DNA of 57,244 nt from NCBI GenBank assembly GCA_020634115.1, contig JACKCH010000025.1, positions 1-57,244 of the forward strand, written 5' to 3'. The stretch comes from Anaerolineaceae bacterium (lineage in GTDB: Bacteria; Chloroflexota; Anaerolineae; Aggregatilineales; Phototrophicaceae). Of the stretch, positions 44,701 to 52,166 are shown piece after piece. The notes beneath the pieces are model-generated. The model saw only the letters and a program-made list of their open reading frames with translations. It did not search any database and was not told the DNA's origin. A program made the position numbers and the translations under genes. Positions within the stretch are counted from its first letter, which is position 1; the number at the start of each line of letters is the position of its first letter.

Positions 44701-45028
44701 GACGGGACCCGGCCTGCAAAATCGTGAGCGGATCCTTGACCAGACTCATCGTGAAAAACGGCTGGCGTTCGGCATCAAAGCCGTAATCCTGAACAGTGAC
44801 AATATTGGGGTGGCGCAGGGACGCCAGGGTGCGAAATTCGTGCGACAGCGTCAGACGCAGGTCGCTGCTCATACTGGAAGGGGTTGATGGGTCAGGAAGC
44901 GTCGGGATAGCGATCTTTTTCAGCGCAACAGTTTCCCCGGTGAGACGATCGAGCGCTTCATAGACCGCGCCCATACCGCCCGCGCCAAGTTGGCCGTGCA
45001 AGTGGTAACGGTTGGCGATGAACTCCAT
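41729..45028 (-). CDS. Ser/Thr protein kinase fused to AAA ATPase and TPR
   Basis: A 1099-aa cytoplasmic regulator. Residues about 8-265 are a Hanks-type kinase with glycine loop GQLGAGGMGAVYEA, lysine K37 in VALK, catalytic HRDLKPGN (D138), DFG (156-158) and APE. Next is an AAA_16-type ATPase from about 290 (FVGREEELAQLRRALRQ) with Walker A GGESGVGKS and Walker B IVLLMEDLQWV. The C-terminal ~400 residues are TPR repeats (GRTLNNLGIVHDMLGDFEKA). There is no DNA-binding or membrane domain. This layout is that of STAND-type signal ATPases: a sensor superhelix, a nucleotide switch and an effector kinase. It overlaps a GH114 gene by four bases, presumably a target or co-regulated product. Confidence 0.9.
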   Translation of the reverse strand: MEFIANRYHLHGQLGAGGMGAVYEALDRLTGETVALKKIAIPTLPDPSTPSSMSSDLRLTLSHEFRTLASLRHPNIVTVQDYGFDAERQPFFTMSLVKDPLTILQAGSRRPLDGKVHLLLEMLGALSYLHRRGIIHRDLKPGNVLVDTDGTVRVLDFGLATTGISDDSRQVIGTAAYMAPELLMEAPASVASDLYAVGIIAYQMFIGRHPFNVGNVSVLITQILRAPVSFAGVDERIAPVLGRLLAKFPADRYAQAQDVIQALCEATGLPLPPESAAVRESFLQASRFVGREEELAQLRRALRQVVAHTPDSQSEESVSKVAEDVPGGGFWLIGGESGVGKSRLTDELRIQALVAGARVLHGQGVADGGQTYQLWREPLRRMTLWADISDADAAILRDLVPDIAALLGREIPNVPPLEGNAYQQRLTTAIAAVFRGQTTPIVLLMEDLQWVIESLEPLRVLGEMAAELPLLIIGTYRDDESPDLPQKLPGARVMRLPRLAPAAIASLSQSMLGEAGTRPEVIDLLERETEGNVFFIVEVVRALAEEAGRLSDIGQVTLPQQVFAGGVQRVVLRRLDRVPMADRPLLRLAAIVGRQVDLHVLDALAAMISYPQANLESWLTACANAAVLEAQDGRWRFAHDKLRETLLANIPADSRPSLYRKAAEALETALDDPLQYAGQLTQLWAVAGDTRREAHYAASAALQAQKTSNYHVAVALFNRALQLESFNQAEDPRRDEANLYLELGRTHYSLSDYDSSRTNANRALDLFRAQGDKLGLADSISLLGQINERLGNTEQATIQINESLAMYRETGNLLYIGFGLMNRANIESHNGDYPKARDTLLECYDYMIQADDSVAIGRTLNNLGIVHDMLGDFEKATHYFEASLEIRRKINDRHGIAYTFFNMAAMLNDRDETERALELYAESLKILRIIGERRTIGMALWSLGDLTYRFKGDVPTAYTYLQESLSHYRAVNYLFGIAQTLIALGTVAAGEGDYTQAHQTFQDALAIALERQFDNLVNEVALHIGSLWVRGGQVESGLGVIGLVQSRSPGNTVLERITKRILDALRPDIPPDKLAAGLERGATLDWETIKLTLVEGNLS

Positions 45029-45129
45029 AAGCCTGTGTACTCATTACACCCTGATTGTGTTTACTATTGTACACAAGAATGCCAATTGAGTAGAGGAAGG
45101 AGAATTCAGGGGAAACGCTGCGGGCGGAG

Positions 45130-45135
45130 TATAAT
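45130..45135 (+). promoter_or_regulatory. -10 box of the EamA transporter gene
   Basis: A perfect TATAAT 41 bases upstream of the transporter ATG. No good -35 box is visible at 16-18 bases spacing, so an activator may be needed. Confidence 0.45.
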
Positions 45136-45176
45136 TAAAATACGGTACACATCCAGACCAATTGAGAGGGCGATCT

Positions 45177-46094
45177 ATGGAGTCGGTCATCGGTCACGAA
45201 ACCACAGCGATCAGTCGAGATATTGTGTTGCAAGCTATCTTCTATATGATTCTCTCCGCGCTTTGTTTTGCGGTGGTTGAGCTAACCGGCACGCAGTTGG
45301 TACACGACATTTCCGCCTATCAACTGGTGTGGGGGCGGTACGTGGTTCACTTGCTGTTTATGGTGATTGTGCTGGGGCCGCGTTATAAAACCCGGTTGGT
45401 GCGCACCAACCGACTGCCGCTGCAAATCACCCGGTCACTGACGATGCTGGGGATGCCGCTCTTTTTTCTTTGGGCGGCCAGCACCATGCCGATCAATGAC
45501 GTGTGGGCGGTGTACTGGATTTCCCCGTTAATTGCACTGGTCTTTTCCGTGCTGATTTTGCGCGAGCCGGTTGGCCGCATCTTCTGGATGATCGGCATCG
45601 TGGGGTTCGGCGCGATGGCCGTGTATTATCGGGCGGATCGTGGCATTCTTTCCCTCGGCTCGCTGTACGCGGTAGGGATGGGCGCGTGCCTGAGCCTGCA
45701 CCTGACGTTATCGCGGATACTACGTAACGACCACCCCCTGACCAGCCTGTTTCATACCGCGCTGTGGGTGTTTATTCCACTCACTTTTGTCATGCCCTTT
45801 GTGTGGGAGACGCCATCACCGACCAGCCTGGTCGGGATCGTTATTATCGGTCTGGTTGGGGCGCTGGGGCTGTACGCCCTGGCGCGTTCTGGCGAATTAG
45901 CACCGCTGCCGCTGGTCGCTTCTTTTGGTTACACGGAAAGATTGTGGACAGTGCTGCTGGATGCCGTGCTGTTCGGCCTGCTACCCGGCAAAGGGGCTTT
46001 GCTCGCGGTGGTGATCCTCTGTGGAGTCACCATTGGTCAGTTCGTGGTGGTGTACCGCCGTCAGGCATCCGCCGCCGGATTAGCATCATCTTAG
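45177..46094 (+). CDS. EamA/DMT-family membrane transporter
   Basis: A 305-aa protein with ten hydrophobic segments arranged as two five-helix EamA repeats (first repeat around LVWGRYVVHLLFMVIVLGPR to WISPLIALVFSVLILREPVG, second around GSLYAVGMGACLSLHLTLSR). ATG 45177 is preceded by GAGAGGG; an in-frame TTG at 45162 is less likely. DMT carriers export metabolites such as amino acids or take up small solutes; the substrate is unknown. It diverges from the kinase gene. Confidence 0.88.
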   Translation: MESVIGHETTAISRDIVLQAIFYMILSALCFAVVELTGTQLVHDISAYQLVWGRYVVHLLFMVIVLGPRYKTRLVRTNRLPLQITRSLTMLGMPLFFLWAASTMPINDVWAVYWISPLIALVFSVLILREPVGRIFWMIGIVGFGAMAVYYRADRGILSLGSLYAVGMGACLSLHLTLSRILRNDHPLTSLFHTALWVFIPLTFVMPFVWETPSPTSLVGIVIIGLVGALGLYALARSGELAPLPLVASFGYTERLWTVLLDAVLFGLLPGKGALLAVVILCGVTIGQFVVVYRRQASAAGLASS

Positions 46095-46165
46095 CTCGTT
46101 AGCGTTTTAGGCTATCCGGCTGACCCGCTATGGGGCTATCTTTTCCTGATAGCTGAAAACTGACC
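46094..46165. repeat. GCTAA-type repeat with covarying hairpin, copy A
   Basis: Contains TTAGCTCGTTAGCG and the hairpin GCTATC-TTTTCCT-GATAGC (46135-46153), followed by GAAAACTGACCGC. It lies between the EamA gene and the convergent coiled-coil membrane gene. The equivalent at 50558-50576 has G-C where this one has T-A in the stem. Confidence 0.65.
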
Positions 46166-46168
46166 GCC

Positions 46169-46987
46169 TCACTGCAGCCGTAACTGCTGGGCCTGCACCT
46201 CATTCATCGCGGAGATGGTATCCTGCAAACTGGATACCTCATCCTGAATTTCCAGACGGAGGCGCTGTGCCCGTGAGCTATCCACCTCTTTTGTCCCCAG
46301 CAGAGACATCTGGGCATAGATCGTCCCCAACGAGGAGAGCGTGCTTTCCAGTTGGATTTCCGCGCGTTTGACACTGTTCACCGTCGCGTTCAGGTTGGTC
46401 AACTGCTGCTCAAGTTGCTTGATCTGCTCTTCCAGGTCACGGCGTACCGTCGGGTCTTTCTCGCGTTCGGCCCGGATGCGCGTTTTCTCAAGCTGCTGCG
46501 GCACCATTTTACGGTCCCGCTCCACCAGTTCGTTGTTCTCGAAGGCGTCAATGTGGAGCGCCAGGTCGTACATATGGTCAATCCAGTCGTTGATGTCATC
46601 CACCGTTTGCTGGAGATGAGTCCGCATCGCGCCTTTGTGCCGCTTGACCAGCACGAGCATATTGCGGCGGTATTCCAGTGCACTTTGCAAGCGCTGGCGT
46701 GAAACATGGTTTTTGATGTCCCGCAGGTCGTACTTGTTCTCAAATTCGCGGGAAATTGCCTGCTGCGCTGCTTCCGGATCAGTCAGCGACGAGACAACGA
46801 GCGCCCCTTCCGCAATCGCCCCGGCGACCAGCCAAAACCAATCCTGCCACCAGGGAAAAGGGTCTTTCACGAACAGGAAAAGTATCGCCGTCATCGCAAT
46901 GGTGACGATGCTTTCCCAACGCAGCACTGCGTTAGTCATCATAGCGCCTAAGGCACGATTCCGCACGTTGGATGAGTTATCAGACAT
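46169..46987 (-). CDS. Two-helix membrane protein with long coiled coil
   Basis: A 272-aa protein: two membrane helices (about 22-40 and 48-66; VTIAMTAILFLFVKDPFPWW and FWLVAGAIAEGALVVSSLTD) then about 170 residues of coiled coil (EEQIKQLEQQLTNLNATVNS). It is on the same strand as PspA, the bactofilin-like gene and the sigma-factor genes, and 246 bases downstream of PspA. A membrane anchor or receptor for the coiled-coil PspA rods is plausible by context; no family is recognised. Confidence 0.8.
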   Translation of the reverse strand: MSDNSSNVRNRALGAMMTNAVLRWESIVTIAMTAILFLFVKDPFPWWQDWFWLVAGAIAEGALVVSSLTDPEAAQQAISREFENKYDLRDIKNHVSRQRLQSALEYRRNMLVLVKRHKGAMRTHLQQTVDDINDWIDHMYDLALHIDAFENNELVERDRKMVPQQLEKTRIRAEREKDPTVRRDLEEQIKQLEQQLTNLNATVNSVKRAEIQLESTLSSLGTIYAQMSLLGTKEVDSSRAQRLRLEIQDEVSSLQDTISAMNEVQAQQLRLQ

Positions 46988-47090
46988 TCAATATTCTCCG
47001 CGTGTCGTATGATTCAATACGACGAACAAGGCCGCGCGGTTGCTCTTGCATACACGATCTTTCGGTTTCCCGCCCTAAGGGTGATTTTCG

Positions 47091-47180
47091 CGGGCACGAT
47101 AATGCGTTTTAAGCAATGAACACGGAGTTCCCGTGTGTAGGGGCGTCCGGCGGACACGCCGTTGCGTGTCCCTACCGGAA
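47091..47180. repeat. Dispersed hairpin element, relative of the potD MITE
   Basis: Shares CACGATAATGCGTTTTAAGC with the left end of the 37.3-kb element (ATGATAATACGCATTAAG) and carries GTGTAGGGGCGTCC then a perfect hairpin GGACACGC-CGTT-GCGTGTCC (47152-47171). It lies between the coiled-coil membrane gene and pspA. Confidence 0.6.
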
Positions 47181-47233
47181 ATCCGTATTGAATAGTGAAA
47201 CTGTGTTACTGCGCCCTACCCACCGGACAGCCC

Positions 47234-47920
47234 CTAAATCTTACCGCTCTGCTGCAACCGTTCGCGGCGTTCCTGTAACTGGCGGTCAATTTCGCCGCCG
47301 CGCACCGCCTCTTCAATCTCGTCCGAGATATTGCGAGTCGCCATGTCCAGGCGTGCATCTTCGGTATCCAGGCGCTGCCGAATTTTCTCGCTCAGGCTGG
47401 TAATCTGCTCGTCACCGACGTTGGACAGGTCGTCCAGGCTCTTAATAGTCTTGGTGGTGACCTTCTTGGCCTCGGCCAGTTCGATCAGGGAGCGCAGGTG
47501 TTCGCGTTCCTGTTTAATCATAGTCAGGCGGGATTCCAATTTCAGCCGCATATCCAGCATTTTCTGGTACTGGCCTTCCTGTTCCTGCCATTGTTCGTAA
47601 TATTCCTGAGAAAGTTCCTGCTTGGTATTCAGTTCGGCCTGGGCAGCGGCAGCCAGATCGTTTTTCCCTTTAATCACCAGGGTATCAATATCCCGGTCAA
47701 GCTTTTCAGCTTGAGCAGCGAACTCTTCATACTTGCGCTTGAGCGTTTTCACCGTGCCGCCGACGGTCGCCGTTGAGTCTTCCAGCGCTTCCAGGTTGCG
47801 TTCCACCTGACGGATGTACTCATCCATCACCTGCACCGAGTTGGATTCCAGCGCACGATCAACAATCGCATGAAGATTCGCGTTAATCAGGGTGTTGATT
47901 TTTTCAAATATAGTGGGCAT
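47234..47920 (-). CDS. pspA: PspA/IM30-family membrane-stress protein
   Basis: A 228-aa coiled-coil protein that binds inner-membrane lipids and forms ESCRT-III-like rods that protect a damaged membrane. The ATG at 47920 has GGAGGAG ten bases upstream; an in-frame upstream extension is unlike the family. The N-terminal amphipathic helix is MPTIFEKINTLINANLHAIV, followed by DEYIRQVERNLEALEDSTAT and long heptads. It is a length typical for PspA. No PspF is seen; the nearby ECF sigma factor and membrane genes suggest a different regulatory circuit. Confidence 0.9.
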   Translation of the reverse strand: MPTIFEKINTLINANLHAIVDRALESNSVQVMDEYIRQVERNLEALEDSTATVGGTVKTLKRKYEEFAAQAEKLDRDIDTLVIKGKNDLAAAAQAELNTKQELSQEYYEQWQEQEGQYQKMLDMRLKLESRLTMIKQEREHLRSLIELAEAKKVTTKTIKSLDDLSNVGDEQITSLSEKIRQRLDTEDARLDMATRNISDEIEEAVRGGEIDRQLQERRERLQQSGKI

Positions 47921-48061
47921 GGGACGGATTCTCCTCCGATAATCAGGACGGATAACAACCTGCGGCCTGAAGGCGCGGCTGTACGACAAACTATGCCTAT
48001 TGTACTGCACAACCAGCCGGTTGGCACACAAAAAACTTGTAGAAATCAGGTAGCGCAGCTA

Positions 48062-49132
48062 TCAGCGACGCCACCCAAGCCGTGTGACAAGCGCCGCACC
48101 CAGCCCCAGCAAGCTAAACACCAGCAGCACCAGGCCGAGCCATACCCCGCCGGAAGGCACCAGTAACAGGACATGCCAGAGCGCGAACAGCAGCACGGTC
48201 CCGGCGAACGTCGCCAGCAGCGGCGGCTGTGCCTGCCGGAACACACGCCGCAGCACGGCGTCGCCCAACCCGAAGGCCAGCGCCACCCAACCCGCCGCGC
48301 TCAGGATAACAACCACCAGCAGGGATAAGACCAGTAGTAGCAGCAGGAATGCCCCCACCACCGGAATAAATGCTAACAGTAGCAGGCCGCCAGCAGCGAT
48401 ACCAATCCACAGCAGTGCGGCCATGACTCCGGCAGTCCCCGTGTATATCGGGTGGGCAAATGCCACCGCCCGCATGGATTGAACCTGCCGAGGGAACATT
48501 ATCACACTCAAAATCGCAAATCCGGCCAGCAGCAGCGAACCGATCACCGTACCAATGCCGGGTTTTAGCGCCAGGAGTGTCAAGTTGCCGTCTGCGCCAA
48601 AAATACTGGGGATACCCTCGATCTGGTTACAAGATTTCAGATTGCCCGATTCAGGCCGATTATCGGTTAGTGTACCGACGCAGGCAAAAATATCTCCGGC
48701 AACCTGCGTTCCGGCGTCAATCGTCAGGGTACTGCCCAGGGCAACAACATCCCCACCTACACGCCCGTCCAGCACCAGATTCGTTCCCAGCAGCGCCACG
48801 TCGCCCGATACCTTACCCTGCATCGAAAGATCACTGCCAATCAGGGTCAGATCACCGTTTACCACTCCGGCGGCAACCGAACTGCTGCGGGTGACGAGGG
48901 CGGCATCACCATCTACCGTACTGTCTGCGGCCAGCAGCGCCTGATCGCCGATGACGACCAGGGGATCATTCATTACGCCGGTCAGGGTGTAGGCATCTCG
49001 AAACAGCACGCCCTGGCTTTCCGGTGACTTAAGCTGCACCGCCCCCCGCGCAATGAACGCGACCACCAGCACCAGCACCACCCCGATAGCGAACAGCCCC
49101 ATTTTACGGGAATTCATGGGCTGGGAAGGCAT
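48062..49132 (-). CDS. Bactofilin-like membrane protein
   Basis: A 356-aa protein. One N-terminal helix (MGLFAIGVVLVLVVAFIARG), a beta-repeat region of alternating V-x-G-D (NGDLTLIGSDLSMQGKVSGD, GDVALLGTNLVLDGRVGGDV) as in polymer-forming bactofilins, then four C-terminal membrane helices. The start is uncertain: ATG 49132 lies two bases beyond the anti-sigma stop (49134-49136) and ATG 49144 overlaps it; neither has a clear ribosome site, which fits translational coupling. The right-handed beta-repeat outside the membrane could form envelope-associated filaments. Gap of 142 bases to pspA. Confidence 0.8.
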   Translation of the reverse strand: MPSQPMNSRKMGLFAIGVVLVLVVAFIARGAVQLKSPESQGVLFRDAYTLTGVMNDPLVVIGDQALLAADSTVDGDAALVTRSSSVAAGVVNGDLTLIGSDLSMQGKVSGDVALLGTNLVLDGRVGGDVVALGSTLTIDAGTQVAGDIFACVGTLTDNRPESGNLKSCNQIEGIPSIFGADGNLTLLALKPGIGTVIGSLLLAGFAILSVIMFPRQVQSMRAVAFAHPIYTGTAGVMAALLWIGIAAGGLLLLAFIPVVGAFLLLLLVLSLLVVVILSAAGWVALAFGLGDAVLRRVFRQAQPPLLATFAGTVLLFALWHVLLLVPSGGVWLGLVLLVFSLLGLGAALVTRLGWRR

Positions 49133-49133
49133 T

Positions 49134-49691
49134 CTAGTCTGCATCGTTCGTGTCCGAGTCCGAATCTTTACCCATGACATTGCGCGTCAGCCAGAAAATG
49201 CTCACCGGGATCAATGCCAGCAATGCTGCCGGTGCTGCCGGGCTGGACGCGACCATCTCCTGCGCCTTTTCGATAAATACGGTCAATACCCCGACAACCA
49301 CCGTCAGCAGGGTCGTCAACTGTTGCAGCGCACTGCTCAGTGCCGCCGCGTTCCCCATGACGCTCAAAATCAGCCAGCCCGCCGCCACCAGCAGCGGCAG
49401 CAATACCACAACCACCAGTGTCAGCCCCAGCGCCAGCGCCAGCGCCGAGACGCGCGTTTTCAGTTCGGGGACGCTTTTCGCCAGCCGCGCCATGATGTTC
49501 AGGGCTAACCGCTGCGGTGCGTGTTCAAATGGCGCGTTCCGCAGCACCCGGTCAACCTGTTTCAGCCGCTCATAAGCCGCCGAAAGTTCGACATCATCAC
49601 CCAGTTCCTGCGCCAGTTCCTGCTGGGCTTCAGGGGTGAGCAGATCATCCAGGGCTTCTTGTATGAGTTGCTTTTGTCGTTCGGTAGACAT
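49134..49691 (-). CDS. Membrane protein, candidate anti-sigma factor
   Basis: A 185-aa protein whose ATG overlaps the stop of the sigma-factor gene by one base (TGATG). The first ~70 residues are cytoplasmic and helical (RQKQLIQEALDDLLTPEAQQ, ERLKQVDRVLRNAPFEHAPQ), followed by three membrane segments (ALALGLTLVVVVLLPLLVAA, QLTTLLTVVVGVLTVFIEKA, ALLALIPVSIFWLTRNVMG). Position and topology fit an anti-sigma factor that holds the ECF sigma factor at the membrane. The zinc-binding HxxxCxxC motif of the common family is absent. Confidence 0.7.
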   Translation of the reverse strand: MSTERQKQLIQEALDDLLTPEAQQELAQELGDDVELSAAYERLKQVDRVLRNAPFEHAPQRLALNIMARLAKSVPELKTRVSALALALGLTLVVVVLLPLLVAAGWLILSVMGNAAALSSALQQLTTLLTVVVGVLTVFIEKAQEMVASSPAAPAALLALIPVSIFWLTRNVMGKDSDSDTNDAD

Positions 49692-50305
49692 CAGCGCTCC
49701 TCCAACAACGGGCTGATCAGCCGGGCAGCAGACTGCGAATCAAGTTTGCTCGCCAACGCTTGCCGGGCGCGGAACAGGCGGCTTTTGACGGCACTTTCAG
49801 TGGTATCCATCATCTCAGCGATTTCAGCGTACGAGTAGTCGTACCAGTAACGCAGTACCACCGCCGCCCGGTAGTCCGGGCTGAGATCATTCATCAGCGC
49901 CTGAATCGCCTCGCTGCGCTCTTTGACCAGAGCAACTTCTTCCGGTTCGGGGTCTTCGCTGCTCAGGCTGATCGATTCGCCAGGTTCCGGCTCGTCTTCT
50001 AATGCCAACCACGTCAAGCGGCGGCGGCGCAGCCGGTCAATACAGTAATTTGAGGCGATACTCAATAACCAGGTCTTAAAAGAACGTCCCGGGTCATAGC
50101 GCTGTAAATTCAGATAGGCACGCAAAAAGGCTTCCTGAGCTGCATCTTCCGCTTCGGTACGCTCACCAAGCATCCGGTAACACAGGTTATAGACCGCATC
50201 CTGGAAGGTGTAAACGATGTCCGCGAATGCGTTCTGATCGCCGTCCAGGGTTGCACTGACCCACTCTTGTATCTCCGGCTCAGACACGCTGACTGTTCTC
50301 CTCAT
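49691..50305 (-). CDS. ECF-family RNA polymerase sigma factor
   Basis: A 204-aa sigma-70 family protein. ATG 50305 has AGGA upstream and starts at the domain. Region 2 contains AEDAAQEAFLRAYLNLQRYD and FKTWLLSIASNYCIDRLRRR; region 4 has LSPDYRAAVVLRYWYDYSYA and EIAEMMDTTESAVKSRLFRA. Regions 1 and 3 are missing, as expected for ECF factors. It heads a minus-strand set with the anti-sigma candidate, bactofilin-like protein and PspA. Its target promoter cannot be read from one copy. Confidence 0.92.
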   Translation of the reverse strand: MRRTVSVSEPEIQEWVSATLDGDQNAFADIVYTFQDAVYNLCYRMLGERTEAEDAAQEAFLRAYLNLQRYDPGRSFKTWLLSIASNYCIDRLRRRRLTWLALEDEPEPGESISLSSEDPEPEEVALVKERSEAIQALMNDLSPDYRAAVVLRYWYDYSYAEIAEMMDTTESAVKSRLFRARQALASKLDSQSAARLISPLLEER

Positions 50306-50464
50306 GTGTTCCTGACCGGTAATGCTCCCGGTGAGCCGCCTCTGCTGGTGTATACGCAGTCCCACCGGAAAAGTTGTGCCATGTGGCACATCCGCCCCTA
50401 TTGTAACGTGTTTGTGGGGTACTTCACCAGGGAATTCGTCAATACGCTCTGTATGAAATAAGGA

Positions 50465-50607
50465 CACAATAGTTTTCTGGCCGCTAGCTGCTGGCCGCTA
50501 GCTTGTTAGCATCTTAGCCGATTAGCACTTTAGCTAACCAGCGATCAGGCAGTCGAGCGATCTTTTCCTGATCGCTGAAAGCTGACAACTGAAAACTGAC
50601 GACTCGC
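50465..50607. repeat. GCTAA-type repeat with covarying hairpin, copy B
   Basis: TTAGC/GCTAA words (GCTTGTTAGCATCTTAGCC) plus hairpin GCGATC-TTTTCCT-GATCGC (50558-50576) and GAAAGCTGACAACTGAAAAC. An additional inverted pair AGCGATCAGG/CCTGATCGCT spans 50541-50577. It fills most of the 444-base gap between the sigma and glycosyltransferase genes. Confidence 0.65.
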
Positions 50608-50679
50608 CCTCTATGCCAGGGCGCATTTTCTCGACCACTATCACATAAAGCATTCTACCGGACACGAAAATCCTGCCGC

Positions 50680-50707
50680 TTGACTCTCATGTACCAGTCG
50701 GTACGAT
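50680..50707 (+). promoter_or_regulatory. Promoter with embedded palindromic operator
   Basis: TTGACT (50680-50685), 16 bases, TACGAT (50702-50707), 43 bases before the glycosyltransferase ATG. GTACC-AGTC-GGTAC (50691-50704) is a palindrome lying in the spacer and touching the -10. ACC-N4-GGT sites of this form are common for TetR-family repressors; no such regulator is encoded in the window. Confidence 0.55.
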
Positions 50708-50749
50708 ATGTGCAAACCGGTTAGTATATCAGGAGATAGTCGGTTCAAC

Positions 50750-51985
50750 ATGAAATTACTGGTGGTTTGCGCCTCACTTGACCTGACTCAGCCCTTCAGC
50801 GCCACGCCCGCCTGGTGGCAGTTGCTCAAAGGGTTCTACGAAATCGGTATTGAAGTCATCGCCACGCCCTATCAAGGCCCGGCGATTGAGTCGCTGTGGT
50901 GGCAGGCCGCGCCCAACCCGGCCAAGTGGCAGGGTGATGCGTTCAAAGCCATGCGCGACGCACTCCGCAAGGTCGGCGGGGAAAAGCCACCCGTCCAGAT
51001 TCAAGCTGAATCCGCCCCGGACAGCGGGTCACTGTTTGCCACCGCCGCCGAGACTGAAGATGCCGAGTCGCTCTCGAATAAGGTTATCCGCCAGACGGTG
51101 CAGACGTTTATTACGCCGCTGTGGTTACGCCACCTTGATGACATCCTCACCAAAAAGCCCGATATTGACGCCGTGCTGATCCTCACCGCGCCGCTGAACC
51201 ACCTGAATGGCGTCGCGGCGGAAATCCAGCGCAAACATGGTAAGCCCGTCTTTTACTACGATGGCGATGTCCCGGCCAGCCTGCCCAATCTGCGCGGGTT
51301 CGCCTCCGGTTTCCGCATCTACCAGGGCGCTGACCCCGGCGAGTACACGGCGGTTATCAGCAACAGTCAGGGCGGTGAAGACGCACTCAAGGCGCTGGGC
51401 GCAAAAGACGTATATACCGTCTATTACGGCGCTGACCCGACGGTGTTCAGCCCGGTGAGTGTCCCGGCGCAGGACATTGACGTGATGTTTTACGGGCACG
51501 GGCGTGAGTACCGGGCGTCGTGGATTGACGCCATGATCGCTGCCCCGGCACAGGCGCTGCCGGATAACCGTTTCGCAGTGCGCGGTACGAAACTGGGCGA
51601 CCTGGGGCCGACGCAGCTCCTGCCCTACCTGAGTTTCAGCAAACTGCGGGAATACGCCTGCCGCAGCAAGATCAACCTGTGTATCACGCGCCGGGCGCAC
51701 GCCAGCGTGTTCGCATCGTCGTCCTCACGCCCGTTTGAGTTGAGCAGTATGGGCTGCTGCATCGTCGCTAACCCGTATGAGGGGATTGAAACCTGGTTTG
51801 AGCCAGATAAGGAACTCATCATCGTGCATTCCGAGGCGGAAGCGATAGACCGCTACCGTTACCTGCTGGCGCACGAGAGTGAACGGCTGGCGATGGGACA
51901 GGCGGCGCGAGAACGGGTTCTCAAGGAACACACCTTCCAGCACCGGGCGCGGCAGTTTGTGGAGATTATCGAACGGTATTTGTGA
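50750..51985 (+). CDS. CgeB-like glycosyltransferase
   Basis: A 411-aa protein with the two Rossmann-type halves of GT-B enzymes. ATG 50750 follows AGGAGA by 13 bases. The N-terminal half has LLVVCASLDLTQPF and KPVFYYDGDVPASLPNLRG; the C-terminal half has VMFYGHGREYRASWIDAMI, RPFELSSMGCCIVANPYEGI and FEPDKELIIVHSEAEA, which match the spore-protein CgeB/DUF3880 type. It probably transfers a sugar to a surface protein or polysaccharide; donor and acceptor are unknown. It stands alone on the plus strand. Confidence 0.82.
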   Translation: MKLLVVCASLDLTQPFSATPAWWQLLKGFYEIGIEVIATPYQGPAIESLWWQAAPNPAKWQGDAFKAMRDALRKVGGEKPPVQIQAESAPDSGSLFATAAETEDAESLSNKVIRQTVQTFITPLWLRHLDDILTKKPDIDAVLILTAPLNHLNGVAAEIQRKHGKPVFYYDGDVPASLPNLRGFASGFRIYQGADPGEYTAVISNSQGGEDALKALGAKDVYTVYYGADPTVFSPVSVPAQDIDVMFYGHGREYRASWIDAMIAAPAQALPDNRFAVRGTKLGDLGPTQLLPYLSFSKLREYACRSKINLCITRRAHASVFASSSSRPFELSSMGCCIVANPYEGIETWFEPDKELIIVHSEAEAIDRYRYLLAHESERLAMGQAARERVLKEHTFQHRARQFVEIIERYL

Positions 51986-52091
51986 GTCCCACTACGACGC
52001 TTGATGCCCGTTTCTGAGAACGCTTCTTTTCAAATTGGGTGGCTCATTCTCCTGGGTTTCGGTTCGCGCCACACGAGAAATGTTTCAGTAC

Positions 52092-52144
52092 ACAAGCAAA
52101 AACGCCTCTCCCCGCGCATACAACCCAGCGGGAATGAGGCGTTT
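52092..52144 (-). terminator. Terminator of the pre-peptidase-domain protein gene
   Basis: On the minus strand AAACGCCTC and GAGGCGTTT form a nine-base stem, extended by CCCGC/GCGGG inside, and followed by TTGCTTGTG after the final T-run. It lies 23 bases beyond the stop codon. Confidence 0.75.
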
Positions 52145-52166
52145 ATTGTGATTGCTGTGGTCAATC

